DNA from: CAYSYM01 sp964435115
GTDB lineage: Bacteria; Chloroflexota; UBA6077; CF-72
Length of the DNA: 38,443 nucleotides
Reading direction: 5' to 3'
Assembly: GCA_964435115.1 (NCBI GenBank)
Contig: CAYSYM010000036.1
Span: forward strand, 1-38,443
How positions within the stretch are numbered: position 1 is the first letter of the stretch; every line of letters starts with the position of its first letter. The notes beneath the pieces are model-generated. The model ran no database searches. It saw only the letters and a program-made list of their open reading frames with translations, and was not told the origin of the DNA. Below, one piece after another: positions 23,131-31,870 of this stretch. Made by a program: the position numbers and the translations under genes.

Positions 23131-25320
23131 TCAGGGAGCCGCGAGCGCCTCCGGCAGCGTGGCCGACCAGGGCGTCCAGGGCTCCTCCACGACCGCGACG
23201 TCGGATGCGTCGGGTGGGCCGATGGTCTCCCAGCGGCTCTGCCCGCCCTCCCGCCAGAACCGTAGCGCCAGGCGCGCCTGCCCCACCTGCAACCCGCGCA
23301 GCTCGAGCGCGGGCAGCCAGGACGGTAGCGTTGGGTGCACGAGCAGCCGGCCGCGCGGGGCGTCCGCGCGGAGGCCGAGGATCGCCTGGAGGAGGTGGAA
23401 GACGCTCCCCGCCGCCCAGGCTTGCGGGATGTTGGCGCCGACGTACTGAACCGGGAAGGCGCCGACCTCCCGCGGGAGGCCCGCGTACAGCTCGGGCAGC
23501 CGGTACTGGTCGAAGAAGCTCGCCGCCTCGAAGAGGTCGCGCGCAAGCCGGTTCGCCTCCTCGGCGAAGCCGTAGCGCTTGAAGCCGAGCGCGATGAGCC
23601 CGTTGTCGTGCGGCCACACCGAGCCGCGGTGGTACGAGAAGGGGTTGTAGGCCGGGTGGCGCGCCGAGAGCGTGCGGATCCCCCACCCGCTCCAGAGGTC
23701 CGCCTCCAGGAAGCGCCGGACGACGCGGGCCGCCCGCTCGGGCGAGACGATGCCGCTCCACAGGCAGTGGCCCACGTTCGAGGCGACCGACTTCACCGGC
23801 TGCTTGGCGGGGTCGAGGGCGAAGGCGTAGAAGCCCAGGTCCTCGCACCAGAACGCCTGCTCGAAACGGCGCTGCAGCTCGGCTGCCTGCGCGCGCAGGC
23901 GGGCCGCCCGGTCGGGCTCACCGAGCGCCTCGAACACCTCCGCCAGCCGCAGCTTGGCGTCGAAGACGTAGCCCTGCAGCTCGCAGAGTGCTTTCGGCTG
24001 CGGCACGGCGCGCCCGTCCGGGTAGACCACCGCGTCACCCGAGTCCTTCCAGCCCATGTTCTCGTAGCCCTGGGGGCTGCGGGTGCGGTACTCCTGGAAG
24101 CCGTCGCCGTCGAGGTCGCCGTAGCGGTCGATCCACGCCAGGCACTGCAGGGCGACCGCGCGGTACTCCTCCAGGAGCGCGCGGGACCCGGTCCACTTCC
24201 ACGCCTCGTGGAGGACGATCGGGTAGAGGCTCGTCGCGTCGGCCGTCCCGTAGTAGGGGACGTGCGGGATCTTGCGGAAGTGGGCGAGCTCGCCGACGCG
24301 CAGCTCGTGCAGGATCTTGCCGGGCTCCGCATCCCGCCAGTCGTCCAGCTCGGTGGCCTGGTACTGGGCCAGCTTCTTCAGCGCGCCCAGCGCGAACGGC
24401 GCGTGGACGAGCGTATTCTGCAGGCTCACGATGAGGCTGTCGCGGCCGAACAGCGCCACGTACCAGGGCACCCCCGCGGCCGGGATCCAGACGTCGGGCG
24501 CGAAGTCCTGGTCGTGCATGCGCAGTGCGCCCATGTCTTCCACCGACTGCTTGAAGGTCCGATACACGTCTTCGTTGGGCGTGCTGAGCTGCGTGGCGAT
24601 CGACGTCCACGCAGCCTGGAGGTGGCCCAGCTCGATCCCCGGGCGCGAGGCCGCGTCGCAGGTGTGGATCGGCACGTGCGCCCGGTCACCCTCGACCAGG
24701 ACGAGGTAGACGCAGGTGTGCCAGGACTGGCCGGGGGCGAGGGCCACCTCGAAGACCGCGCGCCCGTTCGCGTACACCGGGGGACGGGTGGAGCCGACGA
24801 ACTGGACCACCAGCGCCCGCTTGAAGTCGCGGTTCTCGTACGTGGTGCGCAGCTCGATGCGCTCGGCGTCCCACGCCGTGCGCGTCCGCCCGCGCCGCAC
24901 GAAGCGGTGGGCGCGGACCTCGTAGATATCGGCGAAGTCGGCGCGGATGGCGATCTCGAGCTGGAAGCGGAGTGGCCGGGTGGCGTAGCTCGAGAGGTCG
25001 AGATCCTCGTGGATCCCGTCGGCCACGCGCCGGCGCACGAGGAGGCCGAGGTCACGCGCCTCGATGACCCCGTCCTCCGTCTCGACGCGCGGGTTCGCGA
25101 GGTGGATGCGCGCGGCGTAGTACTGGACCGCGGCGGAGGTCAGCAGGTCCCAGGGCTCGCCGTTAACGTACAGGTTGTAGCGGCTAACGAAGCGGGTGTC
25201 GCTGGAGAAGACCCCCTGCTCGCTCTCCGGCGCGATCTCGCCCCGCTCGTCGGTCACCATGAAGGTGGTGCCCTGGTTGATGGCCAGGACGGGCGGACCC
25301 ACGCGGACTTCGACAGGCAT
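23131..25320 (-). CDS. Amylo-alpha-1,6-glucosidase / glycogen-debranching-type glycoside hydrolase
   Basis: A 729-residue enzyme with an N-terminal beta-sandwich domain of the glycogen-debranching type (residues about 10-200; GVFSSDTRFVSRYNLYVNG) and a C-terminal (alpha/alpha)6 barrel (about 245-700). Barrel landmarks are PWYVALFGRDSLIVSLQNTL (around 285-304), ENMGWKDSGDAV and GSVWPHDNGLIALGFKRYG. Members cleave alpha-1,6 branches or short alpha-glucosides. No signal peptide is visible, so it likely works in the cytoplasm. ATG 25320 is used. A minus-strand TATCCT (25432-25427) may be its -10. Its proximity to the GH31/LacI cluster suggests shared alpha-glucan metabolism, though the strand is opposite. 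Confidence 0.88.
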   Translation of the reverse strand: MPVEVRVGPPVLAINQGTTFMVTDERGEIAPESEQGVFSSDTRFVSRYNLYVNGEPWDLLTSAAVQYYAARIHLANPRVETEDGVIEARDLGLLVRRRVADGIHEDLDLSSYATRPLRFQLEIAIRADFADIYEVRAHRFVRRGRTRTAWDAERIELRTTYENRDFKRALVVQFVGSTRPPVYANGRAVFEVALAPGQSWHTCVYLVLVEGDRAHVPIHTCDAASRPGIELGHLQAAWTSIATQLSTPNEDVYRTFKQSVEDMGALRMHDQDFAPDVWIPAAGVPWYVALFGRDSLIVSLQNTLVHAPFALGALKKLAQYQATELDDWRDAEPGKILHELRVGELAHFRKIPHVPYYGTADATSLYPIVLHEAWKWTGSRALLEEYRAVALQCLAWIDRYGDLDGDGFQEYRTRSPQGYENMGWKDSGDAVVYPDGRAVPQPKALCELQGYVFDAKLRLAEVFEALGEPDRAARLRAQAAELQRRFEQAFWCEDLGFYAFALDPAKQPVKSVASNVGHCLWSGIVSPERAARVVRRFLEADLWSGWGIRTLSARHPAYNPFSYHRGSVWPHDNGLIALGFKRYGFAEEANRLARDLFEAASFFDQYRLPELYAGLPREVGAFPVQYVGANIPQAWAAGSVFHLLQAILGLRADAPRGRLLVHPTLPSWLPALELRGLQVGQARLALRFWREGGQSRWETIGPPDASDVAVVEEPWTPWSATLPEALAAP

Positions 25321-25734
25321 ACGGCCTCGCTCTCAGCGCTTCGCCCCGTCTCTTCCCGGTGGCTCAGGCCCTGGGCGAGCGCCCGGCAGGGTTCGGCGGG
25401 GAGACGGCGCGCGTGCTCAGGCCCGGAGGATAGCGCCCGGGGAGGGGCCTCGTCTGGCCAGCCGCAGGGCGCCAGTGCAGGTAGGCCGTTTGCAGGTGTA
25501 GGATGGCCGAGCGGGGTGCGAACGCATCCGCGCACGAAGGCTCTGCACGGGGCCACGGCCTGGACCGCATCGGCCCCGGCCCACCCGACGCGGAGCATCC
25601 GCCACAGGTCGTGTGGAGCCCTGAGGCGCTCCGCGGGCCGCCCCCAACGCCGACCGGCTTGGAGGGCGGCGGCCTCCCTTCAGGGCACCCCGAGCGACCC
25701 CGCCTCAGCACGGACGCAGCAGGAGAGTGCGCGC
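25321..25734. other. Divergent promoter region, no gene seen
   Basis: A 414-base region between the debranching enzyme (minus) and CDGSH gene (plus). It contains minus-strand TATCCT (25432-25427) and plus-strand TAGGAT (25499-25504) as possible -10 elements. The latter is about 230 bases from the CDGSH start. No open frame here has protein-like composition and a good start. Confidence 0.5.
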
Positions 25735-25992
25735 ATGGCTCAGGACACCACGATCACGCCGACCGACAACGGACCGTACCGTGTCGAGGGCAGCTTCAAG
25801 CTCATCCTCCCGAGCGGGCGTGAGCTGCCCATCAAGAAGAGCCCGGTCTACCTCTGCCGGTGCGGCGGGTCGACCAAGAAGCCCTTCTGCGACGGCACCC
25901 ACTCGAAGATCGGCTTCCGGGCTGCCGAGGCCGTCGTGGCCACGGAGGAAGCGGCAGAGCGCGCCCACCAGCACGCCGACCACACCCATTAG
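25735..25992 (+). CDS. CDGSH-type iron-sulfur protein
   Basis: An 85-residue small redox protein. The 2Fe-2S ligand motif CRCGGSTKKPFCDGTH gives C41, C43, C52 and H56, the three-Cys/one-His arrangement of CDGSH (mitoNEET-like) proteins. ATG 25735 follows AGGAGAG at 25721-25727. The His-rich tail (AHQHADHTH) may bind metal. The NnrS-like gene starts 8 bases after its stop, so the two are almost certainly co-transcribed and may share a role in redox or nitrosative stress. Confidence 0.92.
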   Translation: MAQDTTITPTDNGPYRVEGSFKLILPSGRELPIKKSPVYLCRCGGSTKKPFCDGTHSKIGFRAAEAVVATEEAAERAHQHADHTH

Positions 25993-26000
25993 GCGGCAGG

Positions 26001-27335
26001 GTGCGGGCTCGCGCCACCTACCCGAACCCCTTCGACGTCAACCGGCCGTACGAGGTCCTCATGCGGCTGGCGCTGGCTGTGGCCATCGTGCCCGGGTTCG
26101 GCGTCGGGCTCCTGCTCATCCTGGTCTACGGGTTCCGCCTGCCGCTCACGCTGCCGTTCCCGCAGCTGGCGCAGAGCCACGGGCAGGTGCAGCTCCTGGG
26201 CTTCACCCTCCTGTTCGTCATGAGCGTGGGGATGCAGCTCTTCCCGCGCTTCCTGGCCGCGCCCATTCCCCACCCGGGCAGCATCGTCGCCGGCGGGGGG
26301 CTGGTGGCGCTGTCGGTGCTCCTGCGGCTTCTGGCTCAGCCCCTGCCGCCCGGCACCTTGCGCGCGGCGACCTTCCTGCTGGCGACCATGGCGCTGCCGG
26401 CCGGGATCGTGGTGGCGCTGCTGCAGTTCCGCGCGATGCGCCTCCGCTCGATCCAGCTGTTCCTGGGTCCCGGCGGTGCCTGGCAGTACTTCGTGGCGCT
26501 CGGGGTCCTGTCGCTCGGGGCGGTGGTCGTCCTCTCCACCTGGTCGCTCCTCGTGCTGGCGGCCGGGGCGGCGGTGGTGCCAGACGGCTTGAACGAGGCG
26601 CTCATCCACCTGGAACTGGACGGGTTCGCCACCAGCCTCATCCTGGGGGTGGCCTCCCGCGTGTTCGGCCGGTTCCTCCTCTTGCGCACCCGCCCGACGT
26701 TCGAACGGCGCCTCGGGCGCCTGGCGGCGCTATACGGGCTGAGCCTGGCGCTGGTGACGCTGGGGTGGTTGGCCGACCAGCCGACGCTCCTCCTGGCTGG
26801 CTACCTGGCCCAGCTTGGGGCGGTCGTCGCCTGGCTGTGGCTGGTCGGTCTGTACGACCGGCCCGCTCGCGAATCCGGCACGCCATACGTGACCCATCCC
26901 ACCCGACGCTGGTTCCGCTGGGCGTTTGCCTTCCTCGTCTTGGGCATCGCCGTGCTGACCGGGCTGGCGGCACGGCAGGTCCTGGCCGGCCTCGCCCCGT
27001 TCGAGACGGAGCTGTCGGCGGCGCGCCACGCGGTGACGCAGGGCTTCCTGCTGGTGTTGATGGCCGGGATGGGCGCCCGCCTGCTCCCGATCTACTCGGC
27101 CGACGTGCTGCGGCGGAAGTGGTTGATCGAGCTGACCGTGGACCTGCTCCTCGTCGGCGCGGTGCTGCGGGCGACGTCGGAGCTGGTGGGCGGCTACACC
27201 GGGGTGGCCGGTCCGCTCACCGCCACCGGCGGGGCGCTCAGTGCCCTGGGGTTCACCCTCTTCGCGGCCGGCCTGTGGAGCTCGCTCGGGCGGCTGCCGG
27301 GCCCAGGGCGCCAGCCGAGCGCTGGCACGGGTTGA
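26001..27335 (+). CDS. NnrS-like multi-helix membrane protein
   Basis: A 444-residue polytopic membrane protein with about 12 helices. It resembles the NnrS family, haem- and copper-containing proteins linked to nitric oxide and nitrosative stress in denitrifiers. Features include NPFDVNRPYEVLMRLAL at the start, QSHGQVQLLGF and RHAVTQGFLLVLMAGMGARLLP, whose conserved His residues (HGQVQ, ARHAV) could bind haem. GTG 26001 gives the natural N-terminus; the frame upstream overlaps the CDGSH gene. No nitric oxide or nitrite reductase genes are in the window. Confidence 0.75.
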   Translation: MRARATYPNPFDVNRPYEVLMRLALAVAIVPGFGVGLLLILVYGFRLPLTLPFPQLAQSHGQVQLLGFTLLFVMSVGMQLFPRFLAAPIPHPGSIVAGGGLVALSVLLRLLAQPLPPGTLRAATFLLATMALPAGIVVALLQFRAMRLRSIQLFLGPGGAWQYFVALGVLSLGAVVVLSTWSLLVLAAGAAVVPDGLNEALIHLELDGFATSLILGVASRVFGRFLLLRTRPTFERRLGRLAALYGLSLALVTLGWLADQPTLLLAGYLAQLGAVVAWLWLVGLYDRPARESGTPYVTHPTRRWFRWAFAFLVLGIAVLTGLAARQVLAGLAPFETELSAARHAVTQGFLLVLMAGMGARLLPIYSADVLRRKWLIELTVDLLLVGAVLRATSELVGGYTGVAGPLTATGGALSALGFTLFAAGLWSSLGRLPGPGRQPSAGTG

Positions 27336-27376
27336 CAGAAGCGCGGCCACCATGTCAGCCACGGGCACCTGCTCCG

Positions 27377-27382
27377 TATACT
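27377..27382 (+). promoter_or_regulatory. -10 element of recJ, probably leaderless
   Basis: TATACT, one mismatch from consensus, 10 bases before ATG 27393. No Shine-Dalgarno intervenes. A start site 7-8 bases after the hexamer would be 2-3 bases from the start codon. A TTGACA occurs upstream at 27333, but is too far (about 38 bases) to act as its -35. Confidence 0.45.
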
Positions 27383-27392
27383 CGCCGGGTGG

Positions 27393-29111
27393 ATGGGTGA
27401 GCGGCGCGGGCTGAAGTACCTCTGGCGGACGGCACCGCGCGCGCCGGCCGCACTGCTCCGGGCGGTGGACGGGCTGCACCCGGCGCTGGTACAGGTGCTG
27501 TACGGCCGGGGTGTGGATTCGTTGGACCGGTGCGTAGACTTCCTGGCTGGCGTCTCGCGCGACGCCGACGACCCCGCGCTGCTCGCCGACCTGCCGCGCG
27601 CGGTCGACCGCCTCGTGCTGGCGCGCGACCGGGGCGAGACGGTGGCCGTGTTCACGGACTACGACGCCGACGGCGTCAACGCCGCGGCCGTCCTGGCGAC
27701 GGGCCTGCGCCTGGTCGGCATCGACCCACTGGTTCGCCTGCCGAACCGGTTCGTCGACGGCTACGGGCTGACCGAGGTGAGCGTGGCCGAGCTGGCGCAG
27801 CGGGGCGCGCGCGTCATCGTCACGGCCGACTGTGGGTCCACCGCCCACGCGGCGGCGCGCCTGGCGCGCGAGCTGGGGGTCGACCTGCTCATCACCGACC
27901 ACCACCAGTGCCCGCCCGAGCTCCCCTGCGCCTACGCGCTGGTCAATCCCTGGCGGCCCGACTGCGCCTACCCGAGCGACGACCTGTGCGGCGCGGGGGT
28001 GGCCTACAAGCTGCTCCAGGGGCTGGCGGATGTGCTGCTGCCGGAGGGGCGCGCGGCCATGGCGCCGCTGCTCGACCTGGTGGCCGTGGCGACGGTGGCC
28101 GACATCATGCCGCTCGTCGGCGAGAACCGGCGGCTCGTCCTGGCCGGGCTGCAGATCATGAACGCCTTCCCGCGGCCCGGGGTGCGCGCGCTCGTGGAGA
28201 CCGCCGGGCTGAAACCGGGCGAGGTGGACGCGGCCGCGCTCGGGTTCCGCGTGGCGCCGCGCGTGAACGCGGCCGGTCGGCTGGACGACCCGGCGATCGC
28301 GTACCGGCTGCTGATGTCGGAGAGCTACGAGGAGGCGTTCGCGCTGGCGGCGCAGGTGAACCAGCTCAACCAGGAGCGCCAGGCGATCACCCGTCGACTG
28401 GAGGACGAAGCGACGGCGATGGTGCGGCCGCCGTTGGAGACGGGCGCCTACACGCTCGTCTGCGGCCGGGAAGGGTGGCCCCAGGGCGTGGTGGGGCTGG
28501 TGGCCGGCCGGCTGGCGCAGGCGTACTACCGGCCCGCGCTGGCCTACACGGTCCGCGATGGCCTGGCCCACGGCTCCGGCCGCAGCATCCCCGGGTTCGA
28601 CCTGGTGGCAGCGCTGCGGGCGTGCGACGACCTGTTCGACCGCTACGGCGGCCACCAAGCCGCGGCGGGCTTCTCGCTGCCCGCGGAGCGGGTCGCGGAG
28701 CTGGCGGTGCGGTTCGAGGCCGCGGCGCGCGCCGTCCTCAGCCCCGAGCGCCTGCAGCCCGTGCTTCTGCTGGACGGCTGGGTGAAGCCGGCGACGCTCT
28801 CGTTCGAGTTCGCGCGCTCCCTCGAGCGCCTGGCGCCCTTTGGTGCCGGGTTCCCCGAGCCAGTCTTCGGCCTGCGGGACGTGCGCCTGGTCGAGAGCCA
28901 GGCGGTGGGCGCGGACGGCCAGCACTGGCGGGTCGTCGTGCGTCCGACGGACGGGGGATCTCCCTTCGGGGCAATCTCGTTCGGGGACGGCCGCCTGGCC
29001 GCACAGCTCTCGGTGGGCACGCGGCTGGATGCGGCGTTCCACCTGAAGCGGTCGCAGTTCAACGGGACCTGGCGGCTGGAGCTCGAGCTGGTGGACGTCG
29101 CACGCGTGTAG
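27393..29111 (+). CDS. recJ: Single-stranded-DNA-specific exonuclease RecJ
   Basis: A 572-residue DHH-family 5'-3' exonuclease acting on single-stranded DNA in recombination and repair. Metal motifs are D89-Y-D91-A-D93-G, DCGST (146-150), and DHH at 169-171. GAGVAYKLLQ, APRVNAAGRLDD and the DHHA1 motif GSGRSIPGFD with RYGGHQAAAGF complete the core. A C-terminal OB-type part (LDGWVKPATLSFEF through FGAISF) is typical of RecJ. Length fits the family. ATG 27393 is the start; a TATACT lies 10 bases upstream and no ribosome site is seen. It converges on an unknown gene 35 bases away. Confidence 0.93.
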   Translation: MGERRGLKYLWRTAPRAPAALLRAVDGLHPALVQVLYGRGVDSLDRCVDFLAGVSRDADDPALLADLPRAVDRLVLARDRGETVAVFTDYDADGVNAAAVLATGLRLVGIDPLVRLPNRFVDGYGLTEVSVAELAQRGARVIVTADCGSTAHAAARLARELGVDLLITDHHQCPPELPCAYALVNPWRPDCAYPSDDLCGAGVAYKLLQGLADVLLPEGRAAMAPLLDLVAVATVADIMPLVGENRRLVLAGLQIMNAFPRPGVRALVETAGLKPGEVDAAALGFRVAPRVNAAGRLDDPAIAYRLLMSESYEEAFALAAQVNQLNQERQAITRRLEDEATAMVRPPLETGAYTLVCGREGWPQGVVGLVAGRLAQAYYRPALAYTVRDGLAHGSGRSIPGFDLVAALRACDDLFDRYGGHQAAAGFSLPAERVAELAVRFEAAARAVLSPERLQPVLLLDGWVKPATLSFEFARSLERLAPFGAGFPEPVFGLRDVRLVESQAVGADGQHWRVVVRPTDGGSPFGAISFGDGRLAAQLSVGTRLDAAFHLKRSQFNGTWRLELELVDVARV

Positions 29112-29146
29112 CGCCGACGCGGCCGGCGCCCAGCCGACGCCACCCC

Positions 29147-30325
29147 TCAGCGCTGGGTGGCTGCCGCGCGGGCGTGCCGCCGTGCGAGCCGCGCCCAGCG
29201 CGGGCCCTCAGCCGCCAGGCGGTCGAGCGCCTCCTCGTCCGAGAGCCCGGAGGCCACGAGGTCCCGGCCGGCGGACCGCACCGCCTCAGCGACCTGGCGC
29301 GTGACCTCGGCGTAGAGGCGGCCGAGCGCACCCCGGCTGTCGAGCACGGCCGGCGGCGGCCCGGCGCGGGCCAGGTCGGCGCGCAGCCGGCTGAACGGGT
29401 AGGCCGCCCGTGGCAGCAGGGCCAGCCGCTCGTCCAGGGCTCGCCGCGCCGCGAGCTGGCGTTCGAGGTCGAGCAGCACCTGGTTGATGGTCAGCCCGGC
29501 CCGCGACGCGCGGAGGGTATCGAGGGCCGCTTCGGCGTCGACGGCCGGGGGTGTCTCGTCGAACAGGCCGGCCCGCAGGCGCGTGAGTGCTCCGGCCACG
29601 CCCGCTCCGAGACGGTAGTAGCGTTCGAGCGCCTCGACGGCGTGCAGGCGCGCCCGGCTCACCCCTTCGAGGCGGGCGAGGGCGCGCGCCGCCGGCCAGC
29701 CTGGCAGCGGCTCGAAGAACGCCCGGGCATCGACCGGCACGAGCAGCGCCGGCAGTGCCGGGTCCAGGCGCAGGGCGGCCCGGTTCGCCGGGTGCTCGGG
29801 CGCCAGGAAGCGCCCGTCCCACGCCTGCACGCTGGCCTCCGGCGGCAGGCGCAGCGCCGCGCGCGCCCGGTCCAGCTCGCGCTCCAGGCGCGGGAGCCGC
29901 GACTCGAGCAGCCGCTCCAGGGTGGATGCACTGACCTGCTTCACCTGGGCCGTCTCCAGCGACCACTTGAAGTCCACGGGCTCCAGCCCCAGCGCTCCGC
30001 GGACCGCCCGGCCCTGCAGGGCATCCGCGTGCGGCAGGCCGGTGCTGAGGACCTCGCCCATCAGCTCGGGATCCGCTCCGAGCACGATCAGGTGGCTGCC
30101 GGGCTCCAGGTGCGCCCCCACGCCCTGCGTCGCGAAGGCCTCCCAGCGATTGCCGATGTGCTCGCTGGCGCGGCCCCAGTCGCCGATGTGCCACAGCAGG
30201 CGACCCGAGAGCGGGCTGAGGCGGGTCAGGCGGGGAGCGGGGGCGTAGAGCGCGCGGCGGCGTCGGCGAGCCGCGCGGCCGTTCCCGGGCGCCACGGCCC
30301 GGTCGGACGGAGCGGGCATCGCCAT
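29147..30325 (-). CDS. Hypothetical protein, 392 residues
   Basis: I do not recognise a family. The first 30 residues are basic (RRRRRALYAP). The rest is soluble and mostly helical, rich in Leu, Ala and Arg, with motifs such as WHIGDWGRASEHIGNRWEAF, LIVLGADPELMGEVL and QVKQVSASTLERLLESRL. The C-terminal half may include coiled coils. ATG 30325 lies 6 bases after minus-strand TATCCT (30337-30332), with no ribosome site. The frame upstream lacks protein character. It converges with recJ; a nucleic-acid role is possible from the GADPE/HIGD region but unproven. Confidence 0.65.
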   Translation of the reverse strand: MAMPAPSDRAVAPGNGRAARRRRRALYAPAPRLTRLSPLSGRLLWHIGDWGRASEHIGNRWEAFATQGVGAHLEPGSHLIVLGADPELMGEVLSTGLPHADALQGRAVRGALGLEPVDFKWSLETAQVKQVSASTLERLLESRLPRLERELDRARAALRLPPEASVQAWDGRFLAPEHPANRAALRLDPALPALLVPVDARAFFEPLPGWPAARALARLEGVSRARLHAVEALERYYRLGAGVAGALTRLRAGLFDETPPAVDAEAALDTLRASRAGLTINQVLLDLERQLAARRALDERLALLPRAAYPFSRLRADLARAGPPPAVLDSRGALGRLYAEVTRQVAEAVRSAGRDLVASGLSDEEALDRLAAEGPRWARLARRHARAAATQR

Positions 30326-30331
30326 GCGAGG

Positions 30332-30337
30332 AGGATA
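30332..30337 (-). promoter_or_regulatory. -10 element of the 392-residue hypothetical gene, probably leaderless
   Basis: Minus-strand TATCCT 6 bases before ATG 30325. The same GCTATCCT form occurs upstream of the GH31 gene (17525-17531, plus strand) and the debranching enzyme (25432-25427, minus strand). No -35 was found. Confidence 0.4.
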
Positions 30338-30614
30338 GCCAGTCGGGCCGGTGGGATGGCGGAATCGGACCCTCCCGTCTCCCGAGACCGTGGCGCGCGG
30401 CGCAAGGGCGCCGGGCTTCGCCCCTGCGGCAGGGCGGTGGGGCGGACGACAGCCCTTCCGGGATGATGGCGCCACCTGCGCCCGCCGCGTCGCGGCAGAA
30501 TGGGGATGGATTTCGAGTGCGCCCGCCTGGCCCGGCCGCGATGCCGCTGGCGGCGCCGAGTGTGGCACCATAGGCGCCAACCGACCATCCCTCAGGATTA
30601 CGGGTGACACACGG

Positions 30615-31787
30615 ATGCCGAGTAGCATGCTGAACTACGCCGATTGGGAGCTCACGCCCGAGCAGCAGATGGTGCAGGGGGTGGTGCGGTCCTTTGTGGA
30701 GCAGGAGGCGCTCCCGCTGATCCCGAGCTGCTTCGAGGCCGGCCGCTTCCCGACCGACCTGGTCCCCCGCCTGGCGGAGCTGGGCCTGCTCGGCGCTACC
30801 CTGCCCGAGTACGGGGCCGGGCTGGACTACACCAGCTACGGGCTGATCTGCCAGGAGCTGGAACGGGGAGACTCGGGGCTGCGCAGCTTCGTCTCGGTGC
30901 AGAGCAGCCTGTGCATGTTCCCCATCGCCCGCTACGGCTCGGAGGAGCAGCGGGCCCGCTACCTGCCCGGGCTGGCGAAGGGGGAGCTGATCGGGTGCTT
31001 CGGGCTGACCGAGCATGAGCACGGCAGCGATCCGGCCGGCCTGCAGACGCGGGCGGTGCGCGACGGGGATGGCTCATGGGTGCTTAACGGCACGAAGATG
31101 TGGATCACCAACGGCAACCTGGCCGACGTGGCGCTCGTCTGGGCGAAGGTGGCGGACGGGGCCCAGGAGCCGGTGCGGGGGTTCCTGGTAGAGACGGATC
31201 GGCCGGGCTTCACCGCCAACGAGGTGCACCACAAGCTCTCGCTGCGGGCGTCGGTGACGAGCGAGCTGGTGCTGCAGGACTGCCGGGTCCCGGGCGGCGC
31301 GCTCCTGCCCGGGGTAGAGGGGATGCGGGGCCCGCTGTCGTGCCTGAACGAGGCGCGTTTCGGGATCGCCTTCGGCGTGGTCGGGGCGGCGATGGCCTGC
31401 TACGAGGCGGCGCTCGGCTACAGCCAGGTGCGGGAGCAGTGGGGGCGGCCGATCGGCGGCTTCCAGCTCACCCAGGCGAAGCTGGTGGATGCGCTCACAC
31501 AGATTACGCAGGGGCAGCTGCTCGCCTATCAGCTCGGGAAGCTCAAGGACGGCGGCCGGCTGCGGCCGGCCCAGGTGAGCCTGGCGAAGCGGGCGAACTG
31601 CGCCATGGCGCTGGAGGTGGCGCGCAGCCTGCGGGGGGTGCTTGGGGCCAATGGCATCAGTCTGGAGCACCCCGTCTTCCGGCACATGGTGAACCTGGAG
31701 TCCGTCTACACCTACGAAGGGACCCACGAGATCCACACGCTCATCGTCGGGGCGGACATCACGGGGCTGGAGGCCTACCGGGGGTAG
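30615..31787 (+). CDS. Acyl-CoA dehydrogenase, glutaryl-CoA dehydrogenase-like
   Basis: A 390-residue flavoprotein of the acyl-CoA dehydrogenase family. RYGSEEQRARYLPGLAKGE, CFGLTEHEHGSDP and LNGTKMWITNG are standard FAD/substrate-loop motifs. The C-terminal TYEGTHEIH-TLIVGADITG is the form seen in glutaryl-CoA dehydrogenases, with E368 as predicted catalytic base. Glutaryl-CoA dehydrogenase oxidatively decarboxylates glutaryl-CoA to crotonyl-CoA in lysine, tryptophan and aromatic breakdown. ATG 30615 begins the family N-terminus; an open frame extends upstream to 30351 without conserved sequence. No electron-transfer flavoprotein or other beta-oxidation gene is adjacent. Confidence 0.88.
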   Translation: MPSSMLNYADWELTPEQQMVQGVVRSFVEQEALPLIPSCFEAGRFPTDLVPRLAELGLLGATLPEYGAGLDYTSYGLICQELERGDSGLRSFVSVQSSLCMFPIARYGSEEQRARYLPGLAKGELIGCFGLTEHEHGSDPAGLQTRAVRDGDGSWVLNGTKMWITNGNLADVALVWAKVADGAQEPVRGFLVETDRPGFTANEVHHKLSLRASVTSELVLQDCRVPGGALLPGVEGMRGPLSCLNEARFGIAFGVVGAAMACYEAALGYSQVREQWGRPIGGFQLTQAKLVDALTQITQGQLLAYQLGKLKDGGRLRPAQVSLAKRANCAMALEVARSLRGVLGANGISLEHPVFRHMVNLESVYTYEGTHEIHTLIVGADITGLEAYRG

Positions 31788-31870
31788 GGACGGGGCCGGC
31801 TGCCTGAGCTCGGCCCGAGCGTAGCCTGGTGGCGGGATTCCGGCGCAAGGGCGTCGACAGGCTGAGCCAT

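Noticed and set aside
23335..25992. 885-codon plus-strand open frame across the debranching-enzyme gene
   Set aside because: Most of it is the mirror of the debranching enzyme. Only its last 85 codons, the CDGSH protein, are real.
27333..27338. TTGACA as a -35 element for recJ
   Set aside because: It overlaps the NnrS stop codon and is about 38 bases from the TATACT, far beyond a workable spacer.
27738..27747. GAAC-CG-GTTC palindrome inside recJ
   Set aside because: The spacer is 2 bases rather than 4 and it is internal to a coding region, so it does not match the LexA-like boxes.
26730..29042. 770-codon minus-strand frame opposite NnrS and recJ
   Set aside because: It is low-complexity translation rich in Arg, Gln and His without motifs, opposite a clear RecJ.
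30351..30614. N-terminal extension of the acyl-CoA dehydrogenase frame
   Set aside because: The 88 extra residues have no similarity to the family, whose N-terminus starts at the ATG 30615 methionine.
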